Counted from the first letter of the stretch, positions 18,190-26,522 are shown. The stretch: DNA of 54,598 nucleotides from Paludibacter jiangxiensis (GCA_945870155.1 CAMBSB010000016.1:1-54598), one strand, 5' to 3'. Notes: generated by a model from the sequence alone, not told the origin. Translations and numbers: made by a program.

Positions 18190-18230
18190 TTTAAAACCTG
18201 ACTGGTTTCCCAAAACCAGTCAGGTTTAAA
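18190..18230. repeat. Hairpin repeat of AACCTGAC type
   Basis: TTAAAACCTGACTGGTTT and its complement AAACCAGTCAGGTTTAA pair around a CCCA loop, a stem of about 17 bp. A related hairpin lies at 18428-18462. It could serve as a bidirectional terminator, but the duplicated arm sequence suggests a REP-like family. Confidence 0.6.
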
Positions 18231-18427
18231 CAACTCCATAAGCTTGTTTCAGTTGAAATTATAATATATATCTGCTTTCTAATTTGACAAAGTATTGTTT
18301 TTTTAAAAATTTCTATTGACTACTGTCTTTACTTTTCCATTTCAAACTCCGGAAAGCCAAAATACGACCCCGTAATTGCGTATTTTAACCTTCCTGAATT
18401 CTACTTTAAAAAAGCGTTTATAATCTT

Positions 18428-18462
18428 AAAACCTGACAGGTTTTTGGAAACCTTTCAGGTTT
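18428..18462. repeat. Second hairpin of AACCTGAC type, next to a gene 3' end
   Basis: AAACCTGACAGGTTT pairs with AAACCTTTCAGGTTT across a short TTGG loop. It lies 20 bp beyond the stop of the minus-strand DUF6261-like gene, which it may terminate. Confidence 0.55.
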
Positions 18463-18481
18463 AGATTTTTAATGCCCTTAC

Positions 18482-19198
18482 TTAGCTTGGTGTTTCGGTT
18501 GGGGTGTCTGTTTTTTTTGATGCTTGTTTACTGTTGCTGGCAGCTTTCACTATTTCATTCAGCTCGATGTATAATGGTGACCAATTGGCATCTATGTCAT
18601 TCATCATTTCCACAAATTGCAAATAATTGCGCACAGCCGTAATCATTTTCTTTTGAAGCGATGTTGCCGATTCCATAGCTCTTAATTGGGCATTAGCAAC
18701 TGTTTGGTCGCTAAAGTTCAGTTCAAAACTTTGCTGAGCCGATTTCATTAACTCGTAAACTTCACTTAAATGTAATCTTTCAATTTTAGCTTTATTAGCC
18801 GGTATTTCCAACTCTTCAATTAGTTTATCCATGTGTGAGGATTGATCGCCATAGCTGTAACGAAATAAATCGAGACCGTGCGAGCGAAAAATAGCATACA
18901 AGTCCAGCGCATCCTGTTGTGTGGCTAGTCCATGTATTTGACTAAGTCCCTGTACACTGTTTCTCATTCCTTTAAATAAGTTGTCGCGCAATAAATCGGC
19001 TTTGGCAACCAAGGCTCCTTTTCCACTGAAAGTGTTTTTGTCGAAAACTATCAGATATTCATCTGCCACTTCCATAAGTTTCACAAGCAATGGATGATTT
19101 AAAACCATTACATAAGCTTCTTTTTTTGAAATTCCCAATACTCTTTTAACCAATTCGGCTAAAGTCTCAGTTGTGAGACTTGAATAATTAATTTTCAT
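18482..19198 (-). CDS. DUF6261-like protein
   Basis: 238 aa, cytoplasmic, nearly all alpha-helical. The pattern (TTETLAELVKRVLGI, FDKNTFSGKGALVAKADLLR, RDNLFKGMRNSVQGL, FRSHGLDLFRYSYGDQS) matches the DUF6261 family of Bacteroidota, whose function is unknown; such genes are often found beside repeats or mobile elements. The C-terminus is a Thr/Pro/Lys tail. It is isolated here, with repeats on its 3' side and a degraded frame upstream. Confidence 0.7.
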   Translation of the reverse strand: MKINYSSLTTETLAELVKRVLGISKKEAYVMVLNHPLLVKLMEVADEYLIVFDKNTFSGKGALVAKADLLRDNLFKGMRNSVQGLSQIHGLATQQDALDLYAIFRSHGLDLFRYSYGDQSSHMDKLIEELEIPANKAKIERLHLSEVYELMKSAQQSFELNFSDQTVANAQLRAMESATSLQKKMITAVRNYLQFVEMMNDIDANWSPLYIELNEIVKAASNSKQASKKTDTPTETPS

Positions 19199-19202
19199 GA
19201 TA

Positions 19203-19710
19203 AAATAAAATTAGAAGTAAAACATATATTTAAGAAAAAATGATTTATATTGAATGTGTCTACTATTTAATTACTTGATAGTTGCTTGTATTCATCCTTT
19301 GTATGGAATTAATTTCTGCATTTGGTTTATACTTAATTATTGCTTTGTTTTAATTGCTTCATGCCGTATTTTTTAATCCATTTTTAAACTTTAATTCCAG
19401 CCATCTGAATATTTAAAAAATTTTTTTGACTTAAATACATTCAATCTGTAATAATAAAAATTTACTTTCAGATAAGTTCCTGCAATTTGAGTTTATATAA
19501 GTTTGCTATGGTCTAATTTACAACAGCTTGAGGTAATTTTTTTATCAATTATTTTATATTCATGTTAGCTGTATTTGTATAAACTTGTAAGTAATTATAT
19601 CTTTGTCCATTTGCATCAATTTATTCAACAGTTTCGCCACCTTTAATTTTGCCCATTTATGTAGTTCATAATTCTTTGAAACATGCAGCATCTTTTTTTA
19701 CTCTTTTCAT
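19203..19710 (-). pseudogene. Possible heavily degraded gene (helix-turn-helix-like)
   Basis: One frame from ATG 19710 (MKRVKKDAACFKEL) runs about 165 codons with at least ten in-frame stops, but readable stretches remain between them: MGKIKGGETVE, IDANGQRYNYLQVYTNTANM, TIANLYKLKLQELI, MAGIKV and KWIKKYGMKQLKQSNN. Many stops would be Gln or Arg codons after a single C-to-T reversal. The MAGIKV-KWIKKYG part resembles the DNA-binding end of small phage or transposon HTH proteins. The sequence is AT-rich, so chance continuity is possible. The rest of the 19199-20043 gap shows only the kinase promoter region. Confidence 0.25.
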
Positions 19711-19803
19711 ACTTTTGTTTTTTTGAAGATAAATGATGCTACAATATTATAGTATTTTTTCTTAACATCTTCTCACGTGATTCTCATAATTTTCTATGAG
19801 GCA

Positions 19804-19992
19804 TCTAATATTTAATACAAATATCATTAACACAGCTTAATATTGTGGTTCAATCATCTTCTTATAATCATAATTTTATGTAAATGATGCTGCTTTATAA
19901 AGTTAAATTAGTATTTTTGACGAATTAAAACTCAATGCTAATAAGGGTTTACACATAAATATTAGAACTATATTAGACACTCTAATATTTAA
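19804..19992 (+). promoter_or_regulatory. Putative promoter and operator repeats upstream of the histidine kinase
   Basis: TATTTTTG at 19912-19919 fits the Bacteroidota -7 consensus TAnnTTTG; the -33 is weak. CTAATATTTAA occurs at 19804-19814 and 19982-19992, and its inverse AAATATTAG at 19957-19965, giving one perfect 9-bp inverted repeat (19957-19990, 16-bp loop) plus an upstream copy. These could bind a regulator, perhaps the OmpR-type protein encoded at 22641. Confidence 0.35.
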
Positions 19993-20043
19993 CATAAAAT
20001 GGTCTGAATTTTAAGCAGGTACTAAGCCGTAAAGTCTCCAAAA

Positions 20044-21411
20044 ATGAAATTGATCACACCCATACATATCACCTACATAGCGGCAATTTGTTTGCTGTTT
20101 ATCCTGGGGTCACAGGCATATTTGGTTTATGATTATTTTCAGACTACCCGTGCAGGGCTGATACGTGAGTCGGATACAGTTTTGGAAGAGGCGTTTAAAA
20201 AGGATTTGGCATTAAGATACACTCAAAGTTCGATTCTTGATAAAAAAACTCCAATTAATTTGAATTTAAAATCAACAAAACCTGCTTTCGAAAAAAGGAC
20301 TAAATATGATTTTAGTAACCGGAAAGATTATAAAAACAATATTCTGGGTTTATTAGATATTGTCATGAACATTCAAATAAGCAAAACTATACCCTTGGAT
20401 ATACATCAAATGGATAGTATTATATCCGGTATTTTAAAATCCAGGGGTATTAATACCAATTATATGATTTATATGCTCCATCCAAAAAGTGGCAAAATCA
20501 TATTAAAGTCGGATATCAATTATAAATCTACTTCACTATTTCAAATTTCATCCAAGTACCTGACCATAGATATTATTAATGATAAAGCCTTACAATTGGT
20601 ATTGGTGAATCCCTTTGGCATTGTTATCAAGCGCATGAGTTTTATGTTACTAAGTTCTTTGATATTATCAATTATATGTTTACTGGCATTCAGGGCATTG
20701 TATGACATGCTGGCCCGGCAAAAAAAACTGGTTGCTTTTAAAAACGAATTTTTAAGTACCATAGCGCATGAATTAAAACGTCCGGTAGCCAGTTTGTCGT
20801 TTAACCTGGATTGCCTGAGTGCTCCTGCATTTATCAACAACCAATCTAAACGTGATATGCTGCTCAGCAAATCGATCAATGCCACTACCGAGCTGAATAG
20901 TACTATTAATATGATAGTGGGGCTTGCCAAGCTGGAGGAAGGCTTGTTGACATTGGACTTAAAACCCATCAACCTGAAAGAATTGCTTGATGAGCTAAAA
21001 ATAAGGTTTATAAGTAATGCGGTAAAACAAATTGAAATTGAAACCACCTACCAAGCGGATAAAGATTTTATTATTACGGGCGATGCCCAATTGCTGAGTC
21101 AGTGTTTTGCCAATTTGATAGATAATGCCATAAAGTATTCTGATAATGAAGTATTGATAATTATAAGCATATGTGAGGAAGCCGGGGGAATAAAAGTTTC
21201 GGTCAAAGACAATGGATTGGGCATACCCGAAGCCAAATTACCCGTGATTTTTGATAAATACACACGTGTACATGCCGATATAACCAAAGTAAATGGCTTT
21301 GGAATAGGATTGAACTATGTTAAAACCATAGTCGAAAAACACGGGGGTACAGTGGAAGTTAAAAGCGAACCGGGCAAAGGAAGTGAATTTATTGTGTTGT
21401 TACCAAAGTAA
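20044..21411 (+). CDS. Sensor histidine kinase (HisKA, two membrane segments)
   Basis: 455 aa. Membrane segments at about 7-29 and 198-220 enclose a ~170-residue periplasmic sensor domain of unknown ligand. The cytoplasmic part has the HisKA H-box FLSTIAHELKRP with His242, then the HATPase_c N-box FANLIDNAIKYSD, G1 VKDNGLGIPEAKLPVIFDKY and G2 GFGIGLNYVKTIVEKHGG. It should autophosphorylate and pass phosphate to the OmpR-type regulator at 22641-23333. The two genes would be adjacent were it not for the 1.2-kb REP/transposase island between them. Confidence 0.93.
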   Translation: MKLITPIHITYIAAICLLFILGSQAYLVYDYFQTTRAGLIRESDTVLEEAFKKDLALRYTQSSILDKKTPINLNLKSTKPAFEKRTKYDFSNRKDYKNNILGLLDIVMNIQISKTIPLDIHQMDSIISGILKSRGINTNYMIYMLHPKSGKIILKSDINYKSTSLFQISSKYLTIDIINDKALQLVLVNPFGIVIKRMSFMLLSSLILSIICLLAFRALYDMLARQKKLVAFKNEFLSTIAHELKRPVASLSFNLDCLSAPAFINNQSKRDMLLSKSINATTELNSTINMIVGLAKLEEGLLTLDLKPINLKELLDELKIRFISNAVKQIEIETTYQADKDFIITGDAQLLSQCFANLIDNAIKYSDNEVLIIISICEEAGGIKVSVKDNGLGIPEAKLPVIFDKYTRVHADITKVNGFGIGLNYVKTIVEKHGGTVEVKSEPGKGSEFIVLLPK

Positions 21412-21851
21412 AAATTCCCCGTCAGGGGATAGATATTAATAAAAATAAATTAGGTGTAGTACAAGCAAGCGTTAAGCTGGGTAAAATAAAATGAATGTAT
21501 ATGTCCTACGGACAAAAAATATATTTTTTAATTTGTTCTATTGATATATAAGTCCTACGGACTATCTTTCAAATTTTAAAATTGTTGTTTAAATCGAATT
21601 ATTTCCCGTTAGGGGATATGTGTTAATAGAAATTGTTGTATAAATCGAATTATTCCCCATAGGAGATATAGAAAAGTTTATTAATCAAATTATTCCCCGT
21701 TAGGGGATAGATATCAATAGAAATTGTATATTTATCAAAATATTCCCCGTAGGGGATGGATATTAATAGCAATGTTTTTTAATATAAATAGTCCCCGTTA
21801 GGGAATAAATATTAATAATAAAACAAATTACAATTATCAATTAATAAAATT
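21412..21851. repeat. REP-like palindrome array, left flank of the transposase gene
   Basis: The array starts 2 bp after the kinase stop. Palindromes of the type ATTCCCCGTnAGGGGAT, mostly followed by AGATATTAATAG, lie near 21414, 21599, 21648, 21694, 21742 and 21787. GTCCTACGGAC palindromes lie at 21503-21513 and 21551-21563. The stretch 21414-21566 is repeated directly at 22460-22612. Spacing is irregular, so this is not a CRISPR array. Short palindromes flanking a Y1 transposase gene are the hallmark of REP/RAYT systems. Confidence 0.8.
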
Positions 21852-22612
21852 ATGGCAAATACATATTCAAAAATTTATCTGCATTTCGTTTTTGCTGTCC
21901 AAAATAGATTATCTTTAATATCTCCGTCATGGCAAATCGATTTATACAAATATATGAATGGTATAATATCTCAAAATGGTCATAAAACTTATGCTATAAA
22001 TGGTATGCCAGATCATATACATGCATTGGTAAGTTTAAATCCAAAGCAATCACCTTCCGATTTAATGCATGATGTAAAACGAAGTTCTTCGTTATGGATT
22101 AATGAAAACAAATTGGTTATGGGTAAGTTTTCATGGCAGGAAGGATATGGAGTTTTTAGTTATGGCAATTCGCAAATTCCAGTTATATCAAAATACATTG
22201 AAATGCAAAAGGAACATCATACAAAACAAACTTTTATTGAAGAATACACTAGTTTGCTTAAATTATTTGAAATTGAATTTGATGATAGATATATTTATAA
22301 AAAAATAGAATAAGAAAAAATTAATCCCCTACGGGGAATATTTTCGAAACCGACTATTATTCTATTGACATATAAGTCCTACTGACTATTTTTCTTTTTT
22401 ATAAATGTTGTTTAAATCGAAATTATTCCCCGTAGGGGATAGATATCAATAGAAAATGTATTCCCCGTCAGGGGATGGATATTAATAGAAAAATATATTA
22501 GGTGTAGGACAAGCAAGCGTTAAGCTGGGTAAAATAAAATGAATGTATATGTCCTACGGACAAAAATATCTATTTTTTGATTAGTTCTATTGACATACAA
22601 GTCCTACAGACT
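21414..22612 (+). mobile_element. REP/RAYT-type island inserted between kinase and regulator genes
   Basis: A ~1.2-kb unit: direct repeat (21414-21566), palindrome array, IS200-like transposase gene (21852-22313), second palindrome array, direct repeat (22460-22612). The direct repeats share an exact GTTAAGCTGGGTAAAATAAA segment. The island fills exactly the gap between the two-component genes, so it probably split an ancestral operon or sits in the spacer. Confidence 0.7.
21852..22313 (+). CDS. IS200-like Y1 transposase (RAYT-type)
   Basis: 153 aa, the full length of a single-domain Y1 HUH transposase. The HUH motif is PDHIHALV (His55, His57); the catalytic tyrosine is Tyr115 in SKYIEMQKEHH, with the QxxHH pattern of the family. 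These enzymes cut single-stranded DNA at hairpins; RAYT relatives act on REP palindromes. The gene is embedded in such palindromes on both sides, so those are its likely substrates. It appears intact. Confidence 0.92.
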   Translation: MANTYSKIYLHFVFAVQNRLSLISPSWQIDLYKYMNGIISQNGHKTYAINGMPDHIHALVSLNPKQSPSDLMHDVKRSSSLWINENKLVMGKFSWQEGYGVFSYGNSQIPVISKYIEMQKEHHTKQTFIEEYTSLLKLFEIEFDDRYIYKKIE

Positions 22613-22640
22613 TTTTATTGAACTCTAAAACAACAATCTT
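22314..22640. repeat. REP-like palindrome array, right flank
   Basis: CCCCTACGGGG palindromes, inverted relative to the left side at 22322-22337, continue with copies near 22424 and 22460. GTCCTAC(G/T/A)GAC-type palindromes lie near 22365, 22552 and 22602. The stretch 22350-22430 also repeats the order of 21532-21610. The array ends about 25 bp before the response-regulator start. Confidence 0.75.
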
Positions 22641-23333
22641 ATGAAAAAAATACTTATTATTGAAGATGATTTAAATTTAGGTGTACCACTGAGTGGTGCA
22701 TTAGAAATGTCCGATTATGAAGTTTTGCATCTTAGTACCGGTGACAAAGCATTAGAAAACATGCGGGAATATAAGCCCGATATTATTATACTGGATATAA
22801 TGCTGAATGGGAAGTTAGATGGTTTTGAAATAGGCAAACTTATACGCAAAGAAAAGGATACGCCTATACTATTTACTACCTCGCTTAATGGAAACGATGA
22901 TTTGAAACAGGGTTTTAGCCTTATAAACACCGATTATGTGCGTAAACCCTATAAGTTTATGGAAGTGGTTTTAAGATTGGATAATTTGATGGCCATGTAT
23001 CAGAAAACACATAAACCTGAGGATGTTTTTCATTTGGGACATTTTTGTTTTTCGCCCGAAGAACATTCCCTAAAGTATGAATGTGAGAAAATTCATCTGA
23101 ATAATTACGAAACTGCGGTGCTTGCTTTTTTATGCAAAAATATAGACGGTTTTGTAAGCAGGGCAAGTATCATCGAGGAAGTCTGGAACGAGAAAAACAC
23201 AAAACAAAAAGAAGCATCGTTAAATAACATACTGAGTAACCTGCGCAAATACCTGCAAACCGATACAAGCATAGAGTTGGAAACGAAAATGGGTATCGGG
23301 GTACGTTTGGCATTGGTTGCGAATAAGAGTTAA
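22641..23333 (+). CDS. OmpR/PhoB-type response regulator
   Basis: 230 aa. Receiver domain 1-120 with acidic Asp9-Asp10 (IIEDDLNLG), phospho-acceptor Asp52 (IIILDIML) and the Lys of YVRKPY. A winged-helix trans_reg_C domain fills about 130-226 (LNNYETAVLAFLCKN, NNILSNLRKYLQTD). It is the probable partner of the kinase at 20044. Its last ~45 codons plus 3' flank are duplicated almost exactly at 25798-25936. Confidence 0.92.
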   Translation: MKKILIIEDDLNLGVPLSGALEMSDYEVLHLSTGDKALENMREYKPDIIILDIMLNGKLDGFEIGKLIRKEKDTPILFTTSLNGNDDLKQGFSLINTDYVRKPYKFMEVVLRLDNLMAMYQKTHKPEDVFHLGHFCFSPEEHSLKYECEKIHLNNYETAVLAFLCKNIDGFVSRASIIEEVWNEKNTKQKEASLNNILSNLRKYLQTDTSIELETKMGIGVRLALVANKS

Positions 23334-23366
23334 ACGATGATTTGAAGAATTAATAGTTTAAAATAA

Positions 23367-23606
23367 CCTGTCCTCCCGGATATAAATTCATTCTTTTGTA
23401 GGATAATACGGGACGCTGTTGTTGGGATTTATTTCCAATCCCAACTCTTGTGTTCTTTGGATTTTTAATCCATTCTTAAAAAAACAGATTTGTTTATCGG
23501 ATTGTAAATCCTCATAGAAAATAGGGTGGGATTAAAAAGAAAATCCCACCCACATGCAACGCCTACCATTTGTACATTTAATCAATAACATATCCGAGTG
23601 GACAGG
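23367..23606. mobile_element. Non-coding element with terminal inverted repeats, copy 2
   Basis: 240 bp from CCTGTCCTCCCGGATAT to its inverse CATATCCGAGTGGACAGG. The ends match the element at 16393-16677; the middle differs and holds an internal hairpin (GGGTGGGATT / AATCCCACCC, 23524-23555). The left end coincides with the point where the regulator-tail duplication stops matching (23366/25936), which suggests the element is linked to that rearrangement. Confidence 0.6.
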
Positions 23607-23798
23607 GTAATGAATTTAAACGCTAAATGAATGTGTATCCTGTCGTAAATATCACCTGAAAACAAACTCCGAAATTGAGATACAGATTCAAAACACTTTC
23701 ATTTAAAGAATCCAATTATACTTCTTCCATAGAATTAGCTACTGTTCAACTTTGTTTTATTCTTTATTTTCATTATTGCGTTAAATAAAATTTTTTTA

Positions 23799-23829
23799 TT
23801 TGGTAATTTAGTACTTTTAATTAACTTTG
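23799..23829 (+). promoter_or_regulatory. Bacteroidota-type promoter
   Basis: TTTG (23799-23802), 19-bp spacer, TAACTTTG (23822-23829) fits the -33/-7 consensus well. It would transcribe the broken gene at 23929 and then the Big2 lipoprotein gene at 24245. Confidence 0.6.
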
Positions 23830-23928
23830 TAACACAAAAACGACAAAAAAACTAAGTTCTAAAGCCTTCATTATGAGGCGTAACTGAAGGTCTTTTTCAA
23901 GAGTAGGCAAGATTTTAAAACAGATATT

Positions 23929-24176
23929 ATGAAAAAAATCACATTGCTATTGACGACAATTTGTTTTTTTTATTTATATACGGAGAAAATAAATAATACA
24001 AATTTTCTGGTAAAAACGCCTTGTGGAATAGTATAACAACAGGTTCAATGGGTAATCCGCATGAATGGCAAACCATTTACACATTAGGAGACACGGTTGT
24101 ATATAACGAACTGAAATATTTAGAAGTCAGGAGTGGAGCAAATTATTGGAGTGCTCATACAATAGGTGGACTTTGA
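23929..24176 (+). pseudogene. Broken exported-protein gene
   Basis: ATG 23929 gives a signal-like MKKITLLLTTICFFYLYTEK and ends after 35 aa (TAA 24034-24036). A shifted frame then reads HEWQTIYTLGDTVVYNELKY up to TGA 24174-24176, a pattern seen in the N-termini of Bacteroidota T9SS cargo (W...Y..GDT). This looks like a secreted-protein gene with internal deletions and a frameshift. It lies between a good promoter and the next lipoprotein gene. Confidence 0.45.
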
Positions 24177-24244
24177 GAAAATACTTTGACAAAAAAAGTT
24201 TTAACTAATATTTATGTACAAAGAACATTAAATTATACCAAAAA

Positions 24245-25477
24245 ATGAAAAATTTCTTATGCCTTTTAATTCTGTCTATTTTCTTGTTTTCTTGTAAAGA
24301 TGATTTTACTTTGTTGGAGTTAGACAAACAAGAAATAACAATGAAAGTTGGCGAAGTGGAAACTTTGAAAATAGTAAAATTTTCTCCTTCAAAACCTGAA
24401 AACTATATGGTTTATGTTAGTTCTGAGAACTCAAATATCGTAAAAATTGAAGATGGTAAACTAATTGCAATACGACAAGGAAAAACATCTATAAAAGTTA
24501 TGGTTGAAGATGTTTCAACCACTTGCCAGGTAATTGTTTCTGGTGTTTATGACGAAAAAAATGATATTTATTTAGCTGGTTTTGGAGATGCTAACAATGC
24601 AATATATGCTGTCAACGGCATTACTTACACATTACCTTCTGAAAAAGATTTGAGTTTAGCAACATGCATTGATATTCAAGGAAAGAATATTTGTATCGGG
24701 GGATTTGAATACAATAGTAAAGGACAAGGAGAGCCTGCAAAAGCAGTATTGTGGATAAACGGTGAAAATACAAGATTATCAGATAATGGTGTAGTAACAG
24801 GTGTTGCTTTTTTAGGAAACGATATCTATGCAGTCGGGCAGAATACTTCTACCAATTCTTACAGTGTTGCAACAATATGGAAAAATGGTACACCGATCAG
24901 TTTAAAACACGAACCCTCTTTTGCCAACGCCATATCTATTCATAATAGCGATATTTATGTTACCGGACATTGTTATGTAGAATCAAATAGTTGGAAAATG
25001 ACAGCTGTTTATTGGAAAAATGGGAATTTGATGCCACTTTCCACAAAAGAAAGTTATGCCATTGATATAACAACTTCGGGAGACGATTTTTATATTTGTG
25101 GAAGAGAAAAAGTTAATGGTATTAGCATTGCCAAATATTGGAAAAACGGAGTTGAGTTTAATTTATCTGACGGTACTCAAAATTGTGGTGCTTCAAGAAT
25201 TGCTGTGGAAGGAAATGATGTTTATATCGCAGGGTACGAACAATTAAAAAAAGATTTTTATATTCCTGTCTATTGGAAAAACGGTGTGAAACAAATATCC
25301 ACAAAAGAAATGTTGCATGGATACACGCCACTAATTGCAGTTTCAAAAGGCAATATTTATTTTAGTTCTAGTCTCTTTTACGCCAATGAGGATCTTTACT
25401 TGAAAAATAATCAACATTTTAATTTCTGTGGCAAACCATATATGAAAGTACATGCAATAAAATTAGTTGCAAAATAA
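24245..25477 (+). CDS. Lipoprotein with Big2 domain and WKNG propeller-like repeats
   Basis: 410 aa. Lipoprotein signal MKNFLCLLILSIFLFSC with the lipidated Cys at 17. A bacterial Ig-like group 2 domain follows (about 25-100: LDKQEITMKVGEVETLKI, RQGKTSIKVMVED). The rest is six or more repeats of the form DIYxxG...A.YWKNG, a beta-propeller-like pattern. It is probably anchored on the outer membrane or cell surface; no function is recognised. It is driven by the promoter at 23799. Confidence 0.82.
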   Translation: MKNFLCLLILSIFLFSCKDDFTLLELDKQEITMKVGEVETLKIVKFSPSKPENYMVYVSSENSNIVKIEDGKLIAIRQGKTSIKVMVEDVSTTCQVIVSGVYDEKNDIYLAGFGDANNAIYAVNGITYTLPSEKDLSLATCIDIQGKNICIGGFEYNSKGQGEPAKAVLWINGENTRLSDNGVVTGVAFLGNDIYAVGQNTSTNSYSVATIWKNGTPISLKHEPSFANAISIHNSDIYVTGHCYVESNSWKMTAVYWKNGNLMPLSTKESYAIDITTSGDDFYICGREKVNGISIAKYWKNGVEFNLSDGTQNCGASRIAVEGNDVYIAGYEQLKKDFYIPVYWKNGVKQISTKEMLHGYTPLIAVSKGNIYFSSSLFYANEDLYLKNNQHFNFCGKPYMKVHAIKLVAK

Positions 25478-25538
25478 TTAATCACCAAAAGAAAAAGACA
25501 AAAATGCCTGCTTACAATACTAAGACTTCTCTGTTCGG

Positions 25539-25625
25539 CGTAGTTTCCAAACTACGACGAGTTAAAAGGAGAGCTCCTGCTTTCCATATTCTAATTTAAT
25601 GTGGAAAGCTGGAGTTTTCCTTTTA
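25539..25625. repeat. Two adjacent hairpins, REP-like
   Basis: CGTAGTTT/AAACTACG (25539-25556, 2-nt loop) is followed by an approximately 25-bp inverted repeat: AAAAGGAGAGCTCCTGCTTT at 25565 pairs with the strand ending AAAGCTGGAGTTTTCCTTTT. It may terminate the lipoprotein gene, but the length suggests a mobile hairpin. Confidence 0.55.
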
Positions 25626-25726
25626 GCTTTGACATCGCTGGCCGTTATGCCAAACTTTAGATAATGAAATTTATATGCTACAAAGAACGGGGGCTTTCCT
25701 TTTTGTGCAAAAACACGAACAAGTAA

Positions 25727-25900
25727 GTAAGAAAAACTAGAATTCTTGAAGAAGTTAGGAAATTTGAGAACACAAAAACAACTTCGATTACTAATACGCT
25801 CAGTAACCTGCGTAAATACCTGCAAACCGATACAAGCATAGAATTGGAAACGAAAATGGGTATCGGGGTACGTTTGGCATTGGTTGCGAATAAGAGTTAA
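25727..25900 (+). pseudogene. C-terminal fragment of a second OmpR-type response regulator
   Basis: An open frame without a start reads RILEEVRKFENTKTTSITNT and then the same LSNLRKYLQTDTSIELETKM end as the regulator at 22641-23333, to TAA 25898-25900. Identity over 25798-25936 (coding end plus about 36 bp of 3' flank) is near complete, with a handful of differences, but the upstream part is diverged. It is therefore either the tail of a decayed paralogue later homogenised or a duplicated end. Confidence 0.65.
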
Positions 25901-25942
25901 ACGATGATTTGAAGAATTAATAGTTTAAAATAACCCCATAAT

Positions 25943-25979
25943 AAAAAAGAGACTATCCAATGGGACAGTCTCTTTTTTT
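25943..25979 (-). terminator. Terminator after rplQ
   Basis: The stem AAGAGACT/AGTCTCTT with a 12-nt loop is flanked by an A-run and a T-run, so it works in both directions. It lies 21 bp past the rplQ stop and closes the ribosomal operon; it would also stop plus-strand readthrough from the regulator remnant. Confidence 0.85.
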
Positions 25980-25999
25980 GCTTTATTATTTGGCTGAAA

Positions 26000-26518
26000 T
26001 TATTCAGCTACTTCTTCTTTTTTTGCTTCAGCTTCAGGAGCTTCTACCACGGGAGCAGGAGCAGCGGCAGCTACAGGAGCAGCAGCTTCAACTTTTTTAG
26101 CAGCTCCGGCACGACGTGTACGGGCAGCTTTTTTGGCTACTTTTTCCTTCAACATGTTTTCGTTGTAATCTACCAATTCGATTATACACATTTCGGCATT
26201 ATCACCCTGACGGAAACCTGTACGCAAAATACGTGTGTATCCTCCCGGACGATCGGCAATTTTTTGTGCTATATTCTGAAACAATTCAGTAATTACTTCT
26301 TTGTTTTGCAAATAACTGAAAACTGTACGACGTGAATGTGTAGTATCTTCTTTTGATTTTGTTAGCAATGGCTCTACATAAACCTGTAAAGCTTTTGCTT
26401 TAGCCAATGTGGTAGCAATTCTCTTATATTGAATAAGAGAAGAAGCCATATTAGCCAACATTGCCTTTCTATGAGCCGTTTTACGGCCTAAATGATTGAA
26501 TTTTTTATTATGTCTCAT
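26000..26518 (-). CDS. rplQ: 50S ribosomal protein L17
   Basis: 172 aa. The L17 core spans about 1-120: [40 protein letters not shown] and [21 protein letters not shown] low-complexity Ala/Pro/Glu tail of about 45 residues follows ([20 protein letters not shown]), a Bacteroidota extension absent from E. coli L17. It is the last gene of the alpha cluster, 4 bp after rpoA and just before a strong terminator. Confidence 0.98.
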   Translation of the reverse strand: MRHNKKFNHLGRKTAHRKAMLANMASSLIQYKRIATTLAKAKALQVYVEPLLTKSKEDTTHSRRTVFSYLQNKEVITELFQNIAQKIADRPGGYTRILRTGFRQGDNAEMCIIELVDYNENMLKEKVAKKAARTRRAGAAKKVEAAAPVAAAAPAPVVEAPEAEAKKEEVAE

Positions 26519-26522
26519 CTCG

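Larger units (their letters stand above)
17972..18481. other. 510-bp intergenic region with two REP-like hairpins
   Basis: There is no gene. It holds two related palindromes (18190-18230 and 18428-18462), both built on AACCTGAC...GTCAGGTT-type arms, and otherwise AT-rich sequence. Confidence 0.5.
23334..24244. other. 911-bp region without an intact gene
   Basis: Contents, in order: the 3' flank shared with 25901-25936, the TIR element copy 2 (23367-23606), a promoter (23799-23829), and a broken exported-protein gene (23929-24176). Confidence 0.6.
25478..25999. other. 522-bp region with hairpins, a duplicated regulator tail and the rplQ terminator
   Basis: There is no intact gene. In order: a small hairpin (25539-25556), a large inverted repeat (25563-25625), a response-regulator remnant (25727-25900) and the rplQ terminator (25943-25979). 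Confidence 0.6.

Noticed and set aside
18190-18462. Insertion-sequence ends
   Set aside because: The two AACCTGAC hairpins enclose no ORF and are each self-complementary, so separate REP-like hairpins or terminators are more likely than an IS.
21414-22612. Possible CRISPR array
   Set aside because: The repeats are short palindromes with uneven spacing and no uniform spacers, and they flank a Y1 transposase; REP/RAYT explains them better.
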